DNA from: Prochloraceae cyanobacterium
GTDB taxonomy: Bacteria; Cyanobacteriota; Cyanobacteriia; Cyanobacteriales; JASJDA01
DNA: 42,892 nt
Direction of reading: 5' to 3'
Assembly: GCA_030065265.1 (NCBI GenBank)
Contig: JASJCW010000019.1
Location: forward strand, 1-42,892
The notes beneath the pieces were generated by a model. It worked only from the letters and a program-made list of their open reading frames with translations, ran no database searches and was not told where the DNA came from. The position numbers and the translations under genes are program-made. Positions 1 through 9,162 of this stretch are shown here, piece after piece; position 1 is the stretch's first letter, and each line of letters opens with the position of its first letter.

Positions 1-101
1 GTCGTTTAGTTTCAGTCGATCTTGCGATCGCCCTTCCTAACGGGGATACGACTCAAAATTCTACTGTATTGTGGACGCGCAGCAATAATTTAATTTACTA
101 A
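1..101 (+). CDS. 3' end of an edge-truncated protein (pilin-like tail?)
   Basis: One frame, read from base 3, is open for 32 codons to a TAA at 99-101 and contains a HIP1 site. The other two frames stop sooner. The visible tail has the pattern VSVDLAIALPNGD followed by TVLWTRSNNLIY and the stop. An amphipathic beta-strand tail with a Trp-Thr-Arg motif resembles the C-terminal ends of cyanobacterial prepilin-like proteins, but this is an impression from 32 residues. The rest of the gene lies outside the window. Confidence 0.4.
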   Translation, partial: RLVSVDLAIALPNGDTTQNSTVLWTRSNNLIY

Positions 102-243
102 TGACTAATCCGACATCAGTGTAAAGCTCCTTTCGATCGATTAAAAAACTTGAATACATTGTTAAAAACAAGTAGTTTATAATTTTAGTAATTAAATGTT
201 TATTTGATTTTATTTAATCATTTTTTACTGCAAGAGGAAATTA

Positions 244-1185
244 ATGTTTGAATATATGAAATATTTTGGTGCGAGTGGATATTTTAAATTATTTGTTATT
301 ATCTGGTTAACAACAATATTAGTTGTTTTAATCTATCCTGCAAATCAAATAAATCAAATAAATTCAAGGAAATTGATCTATAAAATAAATCCAAAAACTA
401 TTTGGTTTTTTGCCTTATTTCCTGAATTTTGTGGATTACTATTTTTAACTCTTCCATTAATTCTTCCTTCAATGACTACTCTTGCTTGTCATCATAATAT
501 CGAGGCTACATCTATCAATAATTATGAAAATAAAACAGCTATCGTAGAATGTAATATTATTGAAGAATACCAGTTAGGTAGAATTAAGAATATTCCAATA
601 TCTCAACTGAAAAAAGCAATTTTAGACGAAAAAATAAATAAAGATAAAGATATTCTCTATCAAATCTATCTTCTTTCTGAAGCGGATAAAAAAATACCTT
701 TGTACTGGCAGGGAGATTTAAAACGCAAAAGTTTTGAAAAAATAATTGAGCAGATAAATTCTTTCATAGTTAAACCACAAAATAACACTTTGACAATAAA
801 GCAAGACGATCGAGCTAATTCTTTTGTCTTTGTCTTGGGAAGTTTTTTTTTGCTAGTAACTTTGTTGATTATTTTATTTGCTCCTATTCGCTACATTATT
901 TTCGATTTAGATTCTGAAAGTTTAATCGATCGAAAGAAAATTTTGTTTCTTATAAATACATCTACTACAAAGCTTAATTTAAAAGATATTACCCAAGCAA
1001 CAGTAGAAGCAACTGAAACATCAGAAACCAGTAGAATTACACTTTTATTAAATTCTGGGGATAATTTTCCATTAACTTTTGGTTATGATTCCGGGACAGG
1101 AAAAAGTGAAATTTCCCGTTTAATTAATCGATTTCTTGCCCGGTCGTATGATGCAAATAAATTGAATAATGTCAAAAATGATTAA
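244..1185 (+). CDS. Hypothetical multi-pass membrane protein, 313 aa
   Basis: I do not recognise this protein. It has a hydrophobic segment near residues 13-32, a second near 50-75, a polar, lysine-rich, probably extracytoplasmic region at about 80-190, a third membrane helix at about 194-217, and a soluble beta-rich C-terminal domain of about 95 residues. That tail alternates hydrophobic strands with short turns, somewhat like small PH-type domains found after a membrane helix in other bacterial proteins. The start follows AAGAGGAAATTAATG, which contains a good ribosome binding site. The gene is very AT-rich and lacks HIP1 sites, unlike most genes here, which may mean it is fast-evolving or acquired. 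Confidence 0.75.
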   Translation: MFEYMKYFGASGYFKLFVIIWLTTILVVLIYPANQINQINSRKLIYKINPKTIWFFALFPEFCGLLFLTLPLILPSMTTLACHHNIEATSINNYENKTAIVECNIIEEYQLGRIKNIPISQLKKAILDEKINKDKDILYQIYLLSEADKKIPLYWQGDLKRKSFEKIIEQINSFIVKPQNNTLTIKQDDRANSFVFVLGSFFLLVTLLIILFAPIRYIIFDLDSESLIDRKKILFLINTSTTKLNLKDITQATVEATETSETSRITLLLNSGDNFPLTFGYDSGTGKSEISRLINRFLARSYDANKLNNVKND

Positions 1186-1584
1186 CTATTGTTTGGTTAA
1201 CTTTAATCGATCCGCTTTCGGAAAAGGAAAAAAGGCAGAAAGTTAAGTTACCGATAAGTTTAAAACTTTTATTTTAATCCGATTGGGTTAGACCTCCACC
1301 TGCTCGCTATATGTAGCACGTCTGCGTCCGCAAATCGATATTTCTTTTCGGATCTTCACAATTAGTGAGTAGTTAGATCTTATTAATTGAAACCTCCCCC
1401 TTTTGTCTTCTTCGATACCGAATTATGATTAAGTAAATAGGGTACTGGAGGTAATAATATTATTACTGGCGGTGCAGGTGCTGAGGTTGTAATTAATTAA
1501 AAATTGATAATGGATAATTAATAACTGCTCAAAATAAATCCTCAATTATCCATTATTTTCTAATCTTAAGCTCAGCTTTTTCCC
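1186..1584. other. Intergenic region with palindromes and an RTX-like relic
   Basis: No gene can be supported here. Bases 1451-1466 form the perfect 16-bp palindrome GTAATAATATTATTAC. The frame through 1441-1500 reads GTGGNNIITGGAGAE and stops at TAA. This glycine-rich pattern resembles a fragment of a calcium-binding RTX-type repeat but is too short to call. The right end holds the terminator-like hairpin listed separately. Confidence 0.5.
1507..1556 (-). terminator. Terminator-like hairpin downstream of the ABC ATPase gene
   Basis: ATAATGGATAATT (1507-1519) and AATTATCCATTAT (1544-1556) form a perfect 13-bp inverted repeat with a 24-nt loop, starting 29 nt past the stop of the minus-strand ABC ATPase gene. 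The stem is AT-rich with no clear U-run, so it may stabilise the 3' end rather than terminate by itself. Confidence 0.4.
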
Positions 1585-2364
1585 TTACAAAATTTGCGAG
1601 AGAAACTTACGCGATCGCTCTTGTTGAGGATTTTCAAAAAACTCTTGCGGTTTAGCTTCTTCAACTACAGTACCCGCATCCATCAAGACGATGCGATCGG
1701 CTACTTCTTTAGCAAAACCAACTTCGTGAGTCACGCAAACCATCGTCATTCCAGCATCAGCCAAACTTCGCATCGTATCCAATACTTCCCTAACCATTTC
1801 CGGATCTAAAGCTGAAGTTGGTTCGTCAAATAGCATAATTTTTGGTTGCATTGCTAAAGCCCGGGCGATCGCAACTCTTTGTTGTTGACCTCCAGAAAGT
1901 TGACCGGGATATTTATGTGCTTGCTCTAATATTCCTACTTTTTCTAATAATTGTATTGCTCTTTCTTCGGCATCTTTGCGGTTCTTTTTTCTGACCCAAA
2001 TTGGGGCTAAAGTTACGTTATTTAAGACTGTTAAGTGGGGAAATAAATTAAATTGTTGGAACACCATTCCAACTTCTTTGCGAATTTTTTCAATATTTTT
2101 CAAATCGGCAGAAAGCTTAATCCCATCAACTTCAATGCTTCCTTTTTGATAAGGTTCTAAAGCATTAAAAGTCCGAATAAAAGTAGATTTTCCCGACCCA
2201 GAAGGCCCCATAATGACTACAACTTCCTGCTTATTTATAGTTAAATCCACTCCTCGTAAAACATGAAATTGGTTATCGTACCATTTATGAACTCCTTTAG
2301 CGATGATAATGGCTTCGGATTGCTTGGGTAGGGTGGAAGTTGAATTTAATTCGGAATCTTTCAT
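1585..2364 (-). CDS. glnQ: Polar amino acid ABC transporter ATP-binding protein (GlnQ family)
   Basis: This is the cytoplasmic ATPase of a polar amino acid uptake transporter; it would drive import by pairing with a membrane permease and a periplasmic binding protein. Walker A GPSGSGKS is at residues 53-60, the Q-loop is near FQQFNLFPH (102-110), the signature LSGGQQQ is at 156-162, Walker B IMLFDEP is at 176-182, and the switch histidine is H213. At 259 residues it is slightly longer than usual (about 240-250) because of a polar N-terminal tail. No permease or binding protein gene lies next to it, so the partners are encoded elsewhere. The family assignment is firm. The substrate (glutamine, glutamate, arginine or others) cannot be read from the ATPase, so the symbol is a family label. 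Confidence 0.9.
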   Translation of the reverse strand: MKDSELNSTSTLPKQSEAIIIAKGVHKWYDNQFHVLRGVDLTINKQEVVVIMGPSGSGKSTFIRTFNALEPYQKGSIEVDGIKLSADLKNIEKIRKEVGMVFQQFNLFPHLTVLNNVTLAPIWVRKKNRKDAEERAIQLLEKVGILEQAHKYPGQLSGGQQQRVAIARALAMQPKIMLFDEPTSALDPEMVREVLDTMRSLADAGMTMVCVTHEVGFAKEVADRIVLMDAGTVVEEAKPQEFFENPQQERSRKFLSQIL

Positions 2365-2493
2365 AGTTGTGGGATTGAGAGCTTTTATATCAAGTGCATT
2401 TAGAGTTGAAATTTTAATTATATTAAGTGTAAAACAAAAAAAAATGAAAGCCCATAGAATATAATTTTTGTAAAGAAAGATTGTGGTTAAGTA

Positions 2494-3033
2494 ATGATGG
2501 ATAGCTTAAATTTAAAAGTACCCGAATCAGTATCGTTTGAAGAGGCGATCGCTGCGACTGAGTCTCTCTTAGGACAGATGGAAAACGGTAAATTGACAGA
2601 AGCCGAAATTCAAGAATCGATCGAATCTCTAGTCAAAAGCAAAAATGGGGCTAGAGGCTTTTTTGTTACTTATTTAACGGACGATCGTAATTTAGCAGAT
2701 AATCCCACAGAAGCGGTAGTAAACGCGCTGAAAACCTCTCCAGAAATCGTCGGCGAATTATTAGTCAAAAATTTAGCTATGTCGGCCGGAATGTCAGTAA
2801 CTCACCGTCGCAATAATAATGAAACAATGGCAAAAAGTTCTCAAAGAGTTACTAAACGAAATGGCAATCTTATCCAACTAACTAATTTGGATCTAGTCTC
2901 TCAAGAGTTAAAAAAAATGCGCGAAAGTGCCTTAACTGGAGAAGGTGAATATCAGGAATTTATCAAACGTTGGGGTTACGATGAAGAGCAAAGAAAAGTA
3001 ATTGAAAAAGCTTTGTCTGAAATTATTAAATAG
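2494..3033 (+). CDS. Conserved-looking hypothetical protein, 179 aa
   Basis: I do not recognise a named domain. It is a soluble, mostly helical, charged protein with no signal peptide or membrane helix. The first 35 residues are rich in acidic residues ([15 protein letters not shown]), the middle holds [22 protein letters not shown] (about 50-71), and the C-terminus is strongly helical and ends in a lysine. Two ATGs occur in tandem at 2494 and 2497; either may be used. It is divergent from the glnQ-like gene, with about 130 bp between the start codons, so a shared promoter region is likely. Codon use and HIP1 content match the neighbouring core genes. Confidence 0.8.
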   Translation: MMDSLNLKVPESVSFEEAIAATESLLGQMENGKLTEAEIQESIESLVKSKNGARGFFVTYLTDDRNLADNPTEAVVNALKTSPEIVGELLVKNLAMSAGMSVTHRRNNNETMAKSSQRVTKRNGNLIQLTNLDLVSQELKKMRESALTGEGEYQEFIKRWGYDEEQRKVIEKALSEIIK

Positions 3034-3522
3034 ATAGCATTTTTTTAATAATTTGAGTTTTGAATTTTTACTGAAAATTTTCAATCTTGTTGAGAGGGTC
3101 GAAATCTTGTCTGAATCAGTTTTCTTCCCTTTTTTATTGAGAAGGCGATCGTCTTCTTGCTGTCTTTCAAAAATTAGATTGTTTCGATCGCTATCGGGAT
3201 AAAATAAAGCCGATCGACAATGCGAGCCTCTCCTAAAAAGCTCAAAAAATCAGCTATTTTCCGGGAAATTTACGGAAATTAAGCGATCGCACCTAGAAGA
3301 TTCAAAATTGATTGATTGATTCAAATCAGTCTTTACAAAAATTAATACAATTGCGATTATTTCGCTCCGATTAATTAATTATTTATTTAGAATCTCATCC
3401 TAAAAATCGAGTATTCTTGGCGAAGCGATCGGCATTCATTTCTATTTTCTTAGTTTGAGTAAAATAAAATTGGATGTAAACTGTATAGCATAAATTATTT
3501 CGATCCAAGGAGCTGAGGATAA
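3034..3522. other. 489-bp intergenic region, no gene seen
   Basis: This AT-rich region has several HIP1 or half-HIP1 sites and a short GATT tandem run near 3309-3320. I see no tRNA, small ORF with a good ribosome binding site, or clear hairpin with a U-run. The right part presumably holds the promoter of the TerB-like gene at 3523. Confidence 0.5.
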
Positions 3523-3954
3523 ATGTCCAATGCCGCTAAAAAAGATCTTTCTCTATCGACAGAAGGATCGTTATTAGCAATTATCATGCTAGCAATTCAA
3601 GCTGATGGTGTTTTCTCGTTAGCAGAAAAAGAAGTAGTCAGATTTACCGTACAACAAATCAAAATTTTTAGAGAGTATTCTCAAGAGGAATTAATCCAAA
3701 AAATGGAAGAATCTCTCAAAGCGATCGCTGAAAATGGAGAAGAAGTCGTCTTAAAATCGGCCGTTGAAGGACTGCCCGCTCAATTGTACAATACTGCTTT
3801 TACGGTTGCTGCAGATTTGATTACAGCCAACGATAAAATAACTAAAAATGAATCAGATACTTTAAATAAAATCCAAAAAGCTTTAGCTATACCTGAAGAT
3901 ACCGCAGATAAAATCATTGAAGTTATGAAGTATAAAAACTATCATCACGATTAA
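3523..3954 (+). CDS. TerB-like (tellurite-resistance TerB fold) protein, 143 aa
   Basis: This is an all-helical cytoplasmic protein. The segment IQADGVFSLAEKEVVRF (about residues 26-42) and the later TANDKITKNESDTLNKI (about 106-122) match the paired acidic loop-helix pattern of the TerB/DjlA N-terminal fold, in which acidic loops are thought to bind metal. The length is typical of single-domain TerB proteins in cyanobacteria. The start is supported by an AAGGAG site about 10 nt upstream. No other ter genes are nearby, so a role in tellurite resistance should not be assumed; in cyanobacteria these proteins are mostly of unknown function. Confidence 0.75.
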   Translation: MSNAAKKDLSLSTEGSLLAIIMLAIQADGVFSLAEKEVVRFTVQQIKIFREYSQEELIQKMEESLKAIAENGEEVVLKSAVEGLPAQLYNTAFTVAADLITANDKITKNESDTLNKIQKALAIPEDTADKIIEVMKYKNYHHD

Positions 3955-3993
3955 ATTTATCTTTGGATGTCTATTATTGTTTACCAATAAAAG

Positions 3994-4044
3994 TTTGTTG
4001 AATAATTTCAATATTTTCTAGTTAACCTGGAATTATTCAACAAA
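3994..4044. terminator. 14-bp stem between convergent genes
   Basis: TTTGTTGAATAATT (3994-4007) pairs perfectly with AATTATTCAACAAA (4031-4044) across a 23-nt loop. It lies between the plus-strand TerB-like gene (ends 3954) and the minus-strand microprotein (ends 4077). On the minus strand the stem is followed by ACTTTTATT, so it may terminate both transcripts. Confidence 0.55.
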
Positions 4045-4076
4045 AAAATCTAAAAAGACCAAAGTAATTATCTCTT

Positions 4077-4187
4077 TTATTGGAATAAAAAACCCGTTAG
4101 TAAAAGAGGTAATAATATAGCAACAGCAACAACAGCGACAACTGTAATCGGATCGATATCGACAATATTTTTATCTGGTTTGTTCAT
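4077..4187 (-). CDS. Single-helix membrane microprotein, 36 aa
   Basis: This small ORF starts at ATG 4187-4185, is preceded by GAGGTG with an 8-nt gap, and ends at TAA 4079-4077. The product has a charged N-terminus (MNKPDKNIVDIDP) and then about 20 almost uniformly hydrophobic residues, alternating Val/Ala and then Leu-rich, ending in FLFQ. This suits one transmembrane helix with the N-terminus in the cytoplasm. It resembles the small single-helix subunits of photosynthetic and NDH complexes in size, but I cannot match it to a named one. It lies 47 nt downstream of the SpoU-family gene on the same strand and has a terminator-like stem after it, so it could be co-transcribed or have its own promoter. 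Confidence 0.55.
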   Translation of the reverse strand: MNKPDKNIVDIDPITVVAVVAVAILLPLLLTGFLFQ

Positions 4188-4234
4188 AAAAGTGCACCTC
4201 AAAACAAAAAATTAATTATAAAGTTATTATATAG

Positions 4235-5014
4235 CTACTTTTTTTGTCTTCTCGCTTCGTAAAGTAACAATGCAGCAGCAATCGCAACATTTAAAGACTC
4301 GACCTCACCTGCTAAAGGAATATTAACTTTTATGTCGGCAAGATCGATTAACCGATCGCTCAACCCCGCACCTTCGTTACCCAATAAAATCAGAGTCGGG
4401 CGATTGAAATCAATTTCCCAATAAGTCATCGTCGCTCCCGGTACTGTAGCAATTACTTGACCTTTGCGATCGCGAAAATCTTCAATTATTGCTGGTAAAT
4501 TTTCACTAACGGCGATCGGCAATTTGAACCATTCTCCAGCAGAAGCGCGCAACACTTTTGGACTTTCGGGATCGACACTATCTTGACTCAACCAAATCCC
4601 ATCCGTATTGGTAGCTACAGCAGTGCGAACGATCGTGCCTAAATTTCCAGGATCTTGCAATCTTTCTAACACTAAAGCGAGATCGATTCGATCTAAAGTT
4701 AGTTTGGGACTCACTTTTTTGGTTGTAGTTGCGACTACACCGTCAGGATTAACCGTAGTTGCGATCGCCCTTAATACCTCTGGAGAAACTAACTCAATTC
4801 TTTGAGAGCAACTCGAAAGGGCTGCAAATAAATCTTGATTGCGATCGCGCCAAGCAGAAGTATGACAGACCGTTACTAAAGAATAATTTAATTGAACGAC
4901 GGCTTTTATTAAATTAGTCCCTTCGAGTAGAATTAGATTCTGTTTCTCCCTTTCTTTGGCGCGATGCAGTTTACGCATTTGTTTGACCAAAGAATTCTGC
5001 CGGCTAGTTAGCAC
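4235..5014 (-). CDS. TrmH/SpoU-family RNA 2'-O-methyltransferase
   Basis: This is a SAM-dependent 2'-O-ribose RNA methyltransferase of the SPOUT (knotted) class. The N-terminal substrate-binding domain (about 1-100) begins with the usual SRQNSLVKQMRKL pattern. The three SpoU motifs are present: DPGNLGTIVRTA (121-132), LLGNEGAGLS (210-219) and NIPLAGEVESLNVAIAAALL (231-250). Its 259 residues match the family length. The substrate, rRNA or tRNA, cannot be decided from sequence alone; the N-terminal domain is closest in layout to the 23S rRNA methyltransferases annotated RlmB or TsnR-like. It starts just downstream of tRNA-Leu on the same strand (about 16 nt), so it may be co-transcribed with it. 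Confidence 0.88.
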   Translation of the reverse strand: MLTSRQNSLVKQMRKLHRAKEREKQNLILLEGTNLIKAVVQLNYSLVTVCHTSAWRDRNQDLFAALSSCSQRIELVSPEVLRAIATTVNPDGVVATTTKKVSPKLTLDRIDLALVLERLQDPGNLGTIVRTAVATNTDGIWLSQDSVDPESPKVLRASAGEWFKLPIAVSENLPAIIEDFRDRKGQVIATVPGATMTYWEIDFNRPTLILLGNEGAGLSDRLIDLADIKVNIPLAGEVESLNVAIAAALLLYEARRQKK

Positions 5015-5030
5015 GATTTACCCCTCCCAA

Positions 5031-5114
5031 TGCGGAACTCGGGACTTGAACCCGAAAGTCCTTGCGAACACTAGAATCTGAATCTAGCGCGTCTACCAAT
5101 TCCGCCAGTTCCGC
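5031..5114 (-). tRNA. tRNA-Leu (anticodon CAG)
   Basis: The minus strand folds as an 84-nt class II tRNA. The acceptor is GCGGAAC paired with GTTCCGC with discriminator A at 5031. The D-arm contains GGCGGAATTGGTAGAC. The anticodon stem CTAGA/TCTAG encloses loop TTCAGAT, giving anticodon CAG. A long variable arm follows, then the T-arm with GGTTCAAGTCC. The 3' CCA is not encoded, which is normal in cyanobacteria. Confidence 0.95.
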
Positions 5115-5291
5115 AGGTCACAGACATAAATTATCACTTAATCTTCTCGATTGAGTCAAGATAATAAGGAAAATTTAGTAAAAATTGTTTAGCCACCAAA
5201 CAAAAGAGGAACTTAAAGCTTAAATTTGCCATCTTTGGGCTAAAATCAAAACCAAATTTTTCCCCTAACTAAATTGTAGATTGTCCTAATT

Positions 5292-6623
5292 TTGGAGGAT
5301 AGAGCCATCAACTTCCCTACCGAGCAAACAACAACCATTTTGACCACCGCACCAGAAGAAACTGCATTAGAAATTTGGGGTGGAATGCCTCTTTCTGGAG
5401 AAGTCAAAATCAGTGGAGCTAAAAATTCAGCCCTAGCAATCATGGCTGGAGCGTTACTTTGCCCTACAGACTGTCGCCTTCGCAATATTCCGGCTTTAGT
5501 CGATATTGCCCGCATGAGTCAAATTTTAACAGCAATAGGGGCTAAATTAACCACCAAAGGCGACATTATCGATATAGATACTAGAGAGATCGGCAATCGA
5601 GAAGCACCCTACGATTTAGTATCAAAATTAAGAGCTAGTTTTTTTGCGATCGGCCCCTTATTAACCAGACTGGGAGCGGCAAAAGTTCCTTTACCTGGAG
5701 GCTGCGCGATCGGAGCTAGACCGGTCGATTTACACGTGAGAGGGCTGGCAGCATTAGGAGCGGAAGTACAGATTGAAAATGGGGTAGTTAACGCTCGGGC
5801 CAAAGGAAGAAACGGCCGCTTAAAAGGCGCAAAAATCTATCTCGACTATCCCAGCGTGGGAGCAACTGAAACCATTATGATGGCTGCAACCCTCGCAGAA
5901 GGTGAAACGAGAATCGAAAATGCCGCTTGCGAGCCAGAAGTAGTAGACTTAGCTAATTTTTGCCGCTCCCTGGGCGCAAAGATTAAAGGTGCTGGCAGCA
6001 AAACTATCTTTATTTCGGGAGTCGATCGCCTCCATTCAACAGATTACGGCATCATTCCCGATCGCATTGAAGCCGGAACTTTTTTAGTAGCTGCAGCAAT
6101 TACTCGCTCCCCATTAACTTTAGCCCCAGTCATACCCGAACATCTCACCAGCGCGATCGCCAAACTGAAGGCGATCGGCACTAAAATAATCGCTCCCGAG
6201 CCGAACATTTTGCAAGTGATTCCGGGACAACTGCGCGCTAGCGATATAGAAACCTTGCCATTTCCAGGCTTCCCTACTGACTTACAAGCCCAATTTATGG
6301 CACTTTTAGCGGTTAGCGAAGGTAATAGTTTGATTAGCGAAACTGTCTTTGAAAATCGCTTGCAGCACGTAGCTGAATTGAATCGGATGGGTGCAGATAT
6401 TAAAGTTAAAGGCAATCACGCCTTTATTAAAGGAGTACCGATGCTTGCTGGCGCGCCAGTGATGGCAACGGATTTGCGCGCATCAGCCGCTCTAGTAATA
6501 GCGGGGTTGGCAGCTCGAGACAAGACAGTTGTTAGCGGACTCCATCATCTCGATCGCGGCTACGAAAATATCGAAGCTAAATTACGCTCGATCGGAGCCA
6601 AGATCGAACGAGTTCGAGTTTAA
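5292..6623 (+). CDS. murA: UDP-N-acetylglucosamine 1-carboxyvinyltransferase (MurA)
   Basis: MurA transfers enolpyruvate from PEP to UDP-GlcNAc, the first committed step of peptidoglycan synthesis, in the cytoplasm. Seen: [13 protein letters not shown] with the catalytic Lys/Asn pair (K44, N45), an arginine in KLRASFF (R114), and [17 protein letters not shown] with the PEP-attacking cysteine C138 that fosfomycin would modify. It has the two-lobed EPSP-synthase-like length. The start is uncertain. There is no ATG before the core domain. TTG 5292 overlaps the GGAGG motif at 5294-5298, so it is a poor choice. ATC at 5307 has ideal spacing to that motif, and TTG 5340 is another option. Family identity is secure. 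Confidence 0.95.
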   Translation: MEDRAINFPTEQTTTILTTAPEETALEIWGGMPLSGEVKISGAKNSALAIMAGALLCPTDCRLRNIPALVDIARMSQILTAIGAKLTTKGDIIDIDTREIGNREAPYDLVSKLRASFFAIGPLLTRLGAAKVPLPGGCAIGARPVDLHVRGLAALGAEVQIENGVVNARAKGRNGRLKGAKIYLDYPSVGATETIMMAATLAEGETRIENAACEPEVVDLANFCRSLGAKIKGAGSKTIFISGVDRLHSTDYGIIPDRIEAGTFLVAAAITRSPLTLAPVIPEHLTSAIAKLKAIGTKIIAPEPNILQVIPGQLRASDIETLPFPGFPTDLQAQFMALLAVSEGNSLISETVFENRLQHVAELNRMGADIKVKGNHAFIKGVPMLAGAPVMATDLRASAALVIAGLAARDKTVVSGLHHLDRGYENIEAKLRSIGAKIERVRV

Positions 6624-6824
6624 AAAAGCTAGGTAATCTAGAAGATCTAACTTTCCCTCTTGCGACTCCATTTTCGATCGTTCTCCAACTCAGGGCGATC
6701 GAATAACTCATCAGTAGATTGATTTTTAATAAAAATTTTCAAAATAACAGATTGTAAAGAACAAAAGCTTAATTTATGCGATAATTTGTAACAGACATTT
6801 TAAGAAAATTTGCTTCAGGCAAGT

Positions 6825-7172
6825 ATGAGCGAAAGACCAACAGAAAAAACCCTTGCCGAACAAGCCCCCGCCAGTTACGAATGTCGTTCTTGCGGCTATG
6901 TTTACGAGCCAAGTAAAGGCGACGAAAAAACTAATATTCCTGCGGGAGTGACGTTTGAGGAATTACCAGAAAAATGGCGATGTCCAGTTTGTGGCATTGG
7001 CAAAAACGCATTTACCAATATTGGTGCAATTGACGCACCTTCTGGCTTTGCAGAGAATCTAAATTATGGTTTTGGGGTTAATCGCATGACTCCAGGACAA
7101 AAAAATTTACTTATATTCGGTGCTTTAGCCTTGGGCTTTTTATTTTTTATGAGTCTTTACGGACTTAATTAA
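6825..7172 (+). CDS. rubA: Membrane-anchored rubredoxin (RubA)
   Basis: This is a 115-residue rubredoxin with one Fe(Cys)4 site: C20-x2-C23 in ECRSCGYVYEPSKGD and C53-x2-C56 in WRCPVCG. A linker of about 30 residues leads to a C-terminal membrane helix (about 93-112). This architecture is specific to oxygenic phototrophs, where RubA is needed for assembly of photosystem reaction centres. ATG 6825 is preferred to an upstream in-frame TTG at 6810, because the protein then starts MSERPTEK as is usual. It heads the conserved rubA-ycf48-psbEFLJ cluster; the gap to ycf48 is about 210 bp. Confidence 0.95.
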   Translation: MSERPTEKTLAEQAPASYECRSCGYVYEPSKGDEKTNIPAGVTFEELPEKWRCPVCGIGKNAFTNIGAIDAPSGFAENLNYGFGVNRMTPGQKNLLIFGALALGFLFFMSLYGLN

Positions 7173-7383
7173 AAAATTAAATCGGGCAAGCTCCCAAACC
7201 ACAATCTACTTCAAAAAATAGTTTAATCTAAGACCGATCGGTAAATTGGAGTTTGGCTGTAGTTGCCACGCTCTGATATATTTTTTAATCGAATCGGCTG
7301 TGATTCTTATCTTTGGTTAAGGAAAAACCTTGTCGAAGAAAAACGATCGCCCGAATCGTTCAACAAATGTTAATGAATTGTTA

Positions 7384-8388
7384 ATGAATTTATTTGTGAG
7401 AAAGCTGAAACAAATTTTAATAATACTGGCAGTTTGCTTAGTATGTGTCAGTTGCAGTCGGATTAATGAGGTTGCCTCAAATCCTTGGCAAGAGATCGAA
7501 CTACCTACGGAGGCAACTTTTGCCGATTTAGATTTCGTAGCTAATAGCGATCGCGGTTGGCTAGTCGGAACAAAGGCTAGCTTATTTGAAACTACCGACG
7601 GCGGTCGAACTTGGTCGGAAAAAACCATAGAATTGGGAGGGGACAAAGAAAGTTTTAATGCCGTTAGTTTCTACGGACAAGAAGGCTGGATTACAGGAGA
7701 GCCATCGATCCTCTTACATACCGATGATGGTGGCGATAATTGGTCGCGCATTCCCCTAAGCGAAAAATTACCCGGCAATCCCTACAGTATTCTCGCTCTA
7801 GGGGAAAATTCAGCCGAAATGGTCACCAATCTCGGTGCTATTTATAAAACTGAAGATGGCGGCCGCAATTGGAAGGCTCTTGTCGAAGGAGCTGTCGGTG
7901 TTGCTCGCAATATTAACCGAGCTGAAGACGGCAGATATGTAGCCGTTTCTGCCAGAGGAAACTTTTATTCTACTTGGTCTCCTGGCGATACGGAATGGAC
8001 TCCCCACGATCGCAACTCATCCCGTCGAATTCAAAATATGAGTTTTACTGAAGATGGCGGTTTGTGGTTATTAGCTCGCGGCGGTCAAATTCAGTTTACC
8101 GACCCAGAAAATCCCGAAAAGTGGCAAGAAGTAATTTTTCCCGAACGATCTGCTAGTTGGGGATTGCTCGATTTAGCCTATCGCAGTCCCGAAGAAATTT
8201 GGGTAGCTGGAGGTAGCGGCAATTTACTGCGCTCTTCCGATGGTGGCGAAACTTGGGAAAAAGATCGAGAAATAGAAAGCATTCCTTCCAATTTATACAA
8301 AGTCATTTTTCTAACACCTGAAAAAGGATTTGTTCTCGGTCAAAGAGGCATTTTATTGAAATATCAGGAACAAGAAAGTGCAACTTGA
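7384..8388 (+). CDS. ycf48: Photosystem II assembly factor Ycf48 (HCF136 homologue)
   Basis: Ycf48 is a lumenal seven-bladed propeller lipoprotein that binds pre-D1 and early PSII assembly modules. The chosen ATG gives MNLFVRKLKQ, a hydrophobic stretch and a lipobox VCVSC (C24), so the protein should be lipid-anchored after export. The repeats show the BNR-like DGGxxW pattern several times: TDGGRTW, TDDGGDNW, TEDGGRNW and SSDGGETW. The length of 334 residues matches the family. An in-frame TTG at 7330 would add 18 polar residues before the signal peptide and is unlikely. It lies about 210 bp upstream of psbE, in the position conserved in cyanobacteria. Confidence 0.95.
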   Translation: MNLFVRKLKQILIILAVCLVCVSCSRINEVASNPWQEIELPTEATFADLDFVANSDRGWLVGTKASLFETTDGGRTWSEKTIELGGDKESFNAVSFYGQEGWITGEPSILLHTDDGGDNWSRIPLSEKLPGNPYSILALGENSAEMVTNLGAIYKTEDGGRNWKALVEGAVGVARNINRAEDGRYVAVSARGNFYSTWSPGDTEWTPHDRNSSRRIQNMSFTEDGGLWLLARGGQIQFTDPENPEKWQEVIFPERSASWGLLDLAYRSPEEIWVAGGSGNLLRSSDGGETWEKDREIESIPSNLYKVIFLTPEKGFVLGQRGILLKYQEQESAT

Positions 8389-8598
8389 ATAAATCGGTAG
8401 GCACAAAGCAGAAGTTAAAGAAAGTAGAGCGTAACGAGTAACAAGTTCTTTTGAAGTTCGTTAAACGTTATTGCCCTCATTTTTAAATTTTTGCTGGAGA
8501 AGATAAATCGAAATTTACTTGTTAACAAAACAGATAATTTCGTATTATACTAAGAGAGTTTTAAACTCTTATAATATAAAACAGGAGGAAGATAATAA

Positions 8599-8844
8599 AT
8601 GTCAGGTTCAACAGGTGAACGCCCGTTTTCAGATATTATTACCAGTATTCGTTATTGGTTAATTCATGCAGTTACAATTCCAATGTTGTTTGTAGCTGGA
8701 TGGCTATTTGTTAGCACTGGTTTAGCATACGATGCTTTCGGAACTCCCCGCCCCAACGAATATTACACTCAAGATCGTACTGATATTCCTGTAGTATCCG
8801 ATCGCTTTGAAGCAGGAGAACAAATCAAAGAATTTAATAAGTAG
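8599..8844 (+). CDS. psbE: Cytochrome b559 alpha subunit (PsbE)
   Basis: This 81-residue PSII core subunit coordinates the b559 haem together with PsbF. The single membrane helix begins in [19 protein letters not shown], with axial ligand H23. The lumenal tail carries the conserved [14 protein letters not shown] segment. An AGGAGG site lies close to the ATG. First gene of the psbEFLJ operon; the gap to psbF is 22 nt. Cytochrome b559 is required for PSII assembly and protects against photoinhibition. Confidence 0.98.
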   Translation: MSGSTGERPFSDIITSIRYWLIHAVTIPMLFVAGWLFVSTGLAYDAFGTPRPNEYYTQDRTDIPVVSDRFEAGEQIKEFNK

Positions 8845-8860
8845 TTAGCAAAAAAGGTAA

Positions 8861-9001
<141 letters not shown>

Positions 9002-9013
9002 AGGAAAAAAATA

Positions 9014-9133
9014 ATGGATAGAAATCAAAATCCCAACAGACAGCCAGTAGAATTAAATAGAACGTCTCTTTATTTAGGCTTACTTCTCGTTGCTGTTCTC
9101 GGTATTCTTTTTTCAAGTTATTTCTTCAATTAA
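9014..9133 (+). CDS. psbL: Photosystem II subunit PsbL
   Basis: This 39-residue single-helix protein begins [20 protein letters not shown] and ends SSYFFN, the standard PsbL pattern. PsbL sits at the PSII monomer-monomer interface and supports QA function and dimer stability. The start follows GAGGAAAAAAATA, a good ribosome binding site. Confidence 0.97.
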   Translation: MDRNQNPNRQPVELNRTSLYLGLLLVAVLGILFSSYFFN

Positions 9134-9162
9134 TAATTTAACTAAAATAGGAGGTTAAAAAA

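Noticed and set aside
3523..3954. Tellurite resistance operon
   Set aside because: Only one TerB-like gene is present, with no terA, terC, terD or terE nearby.
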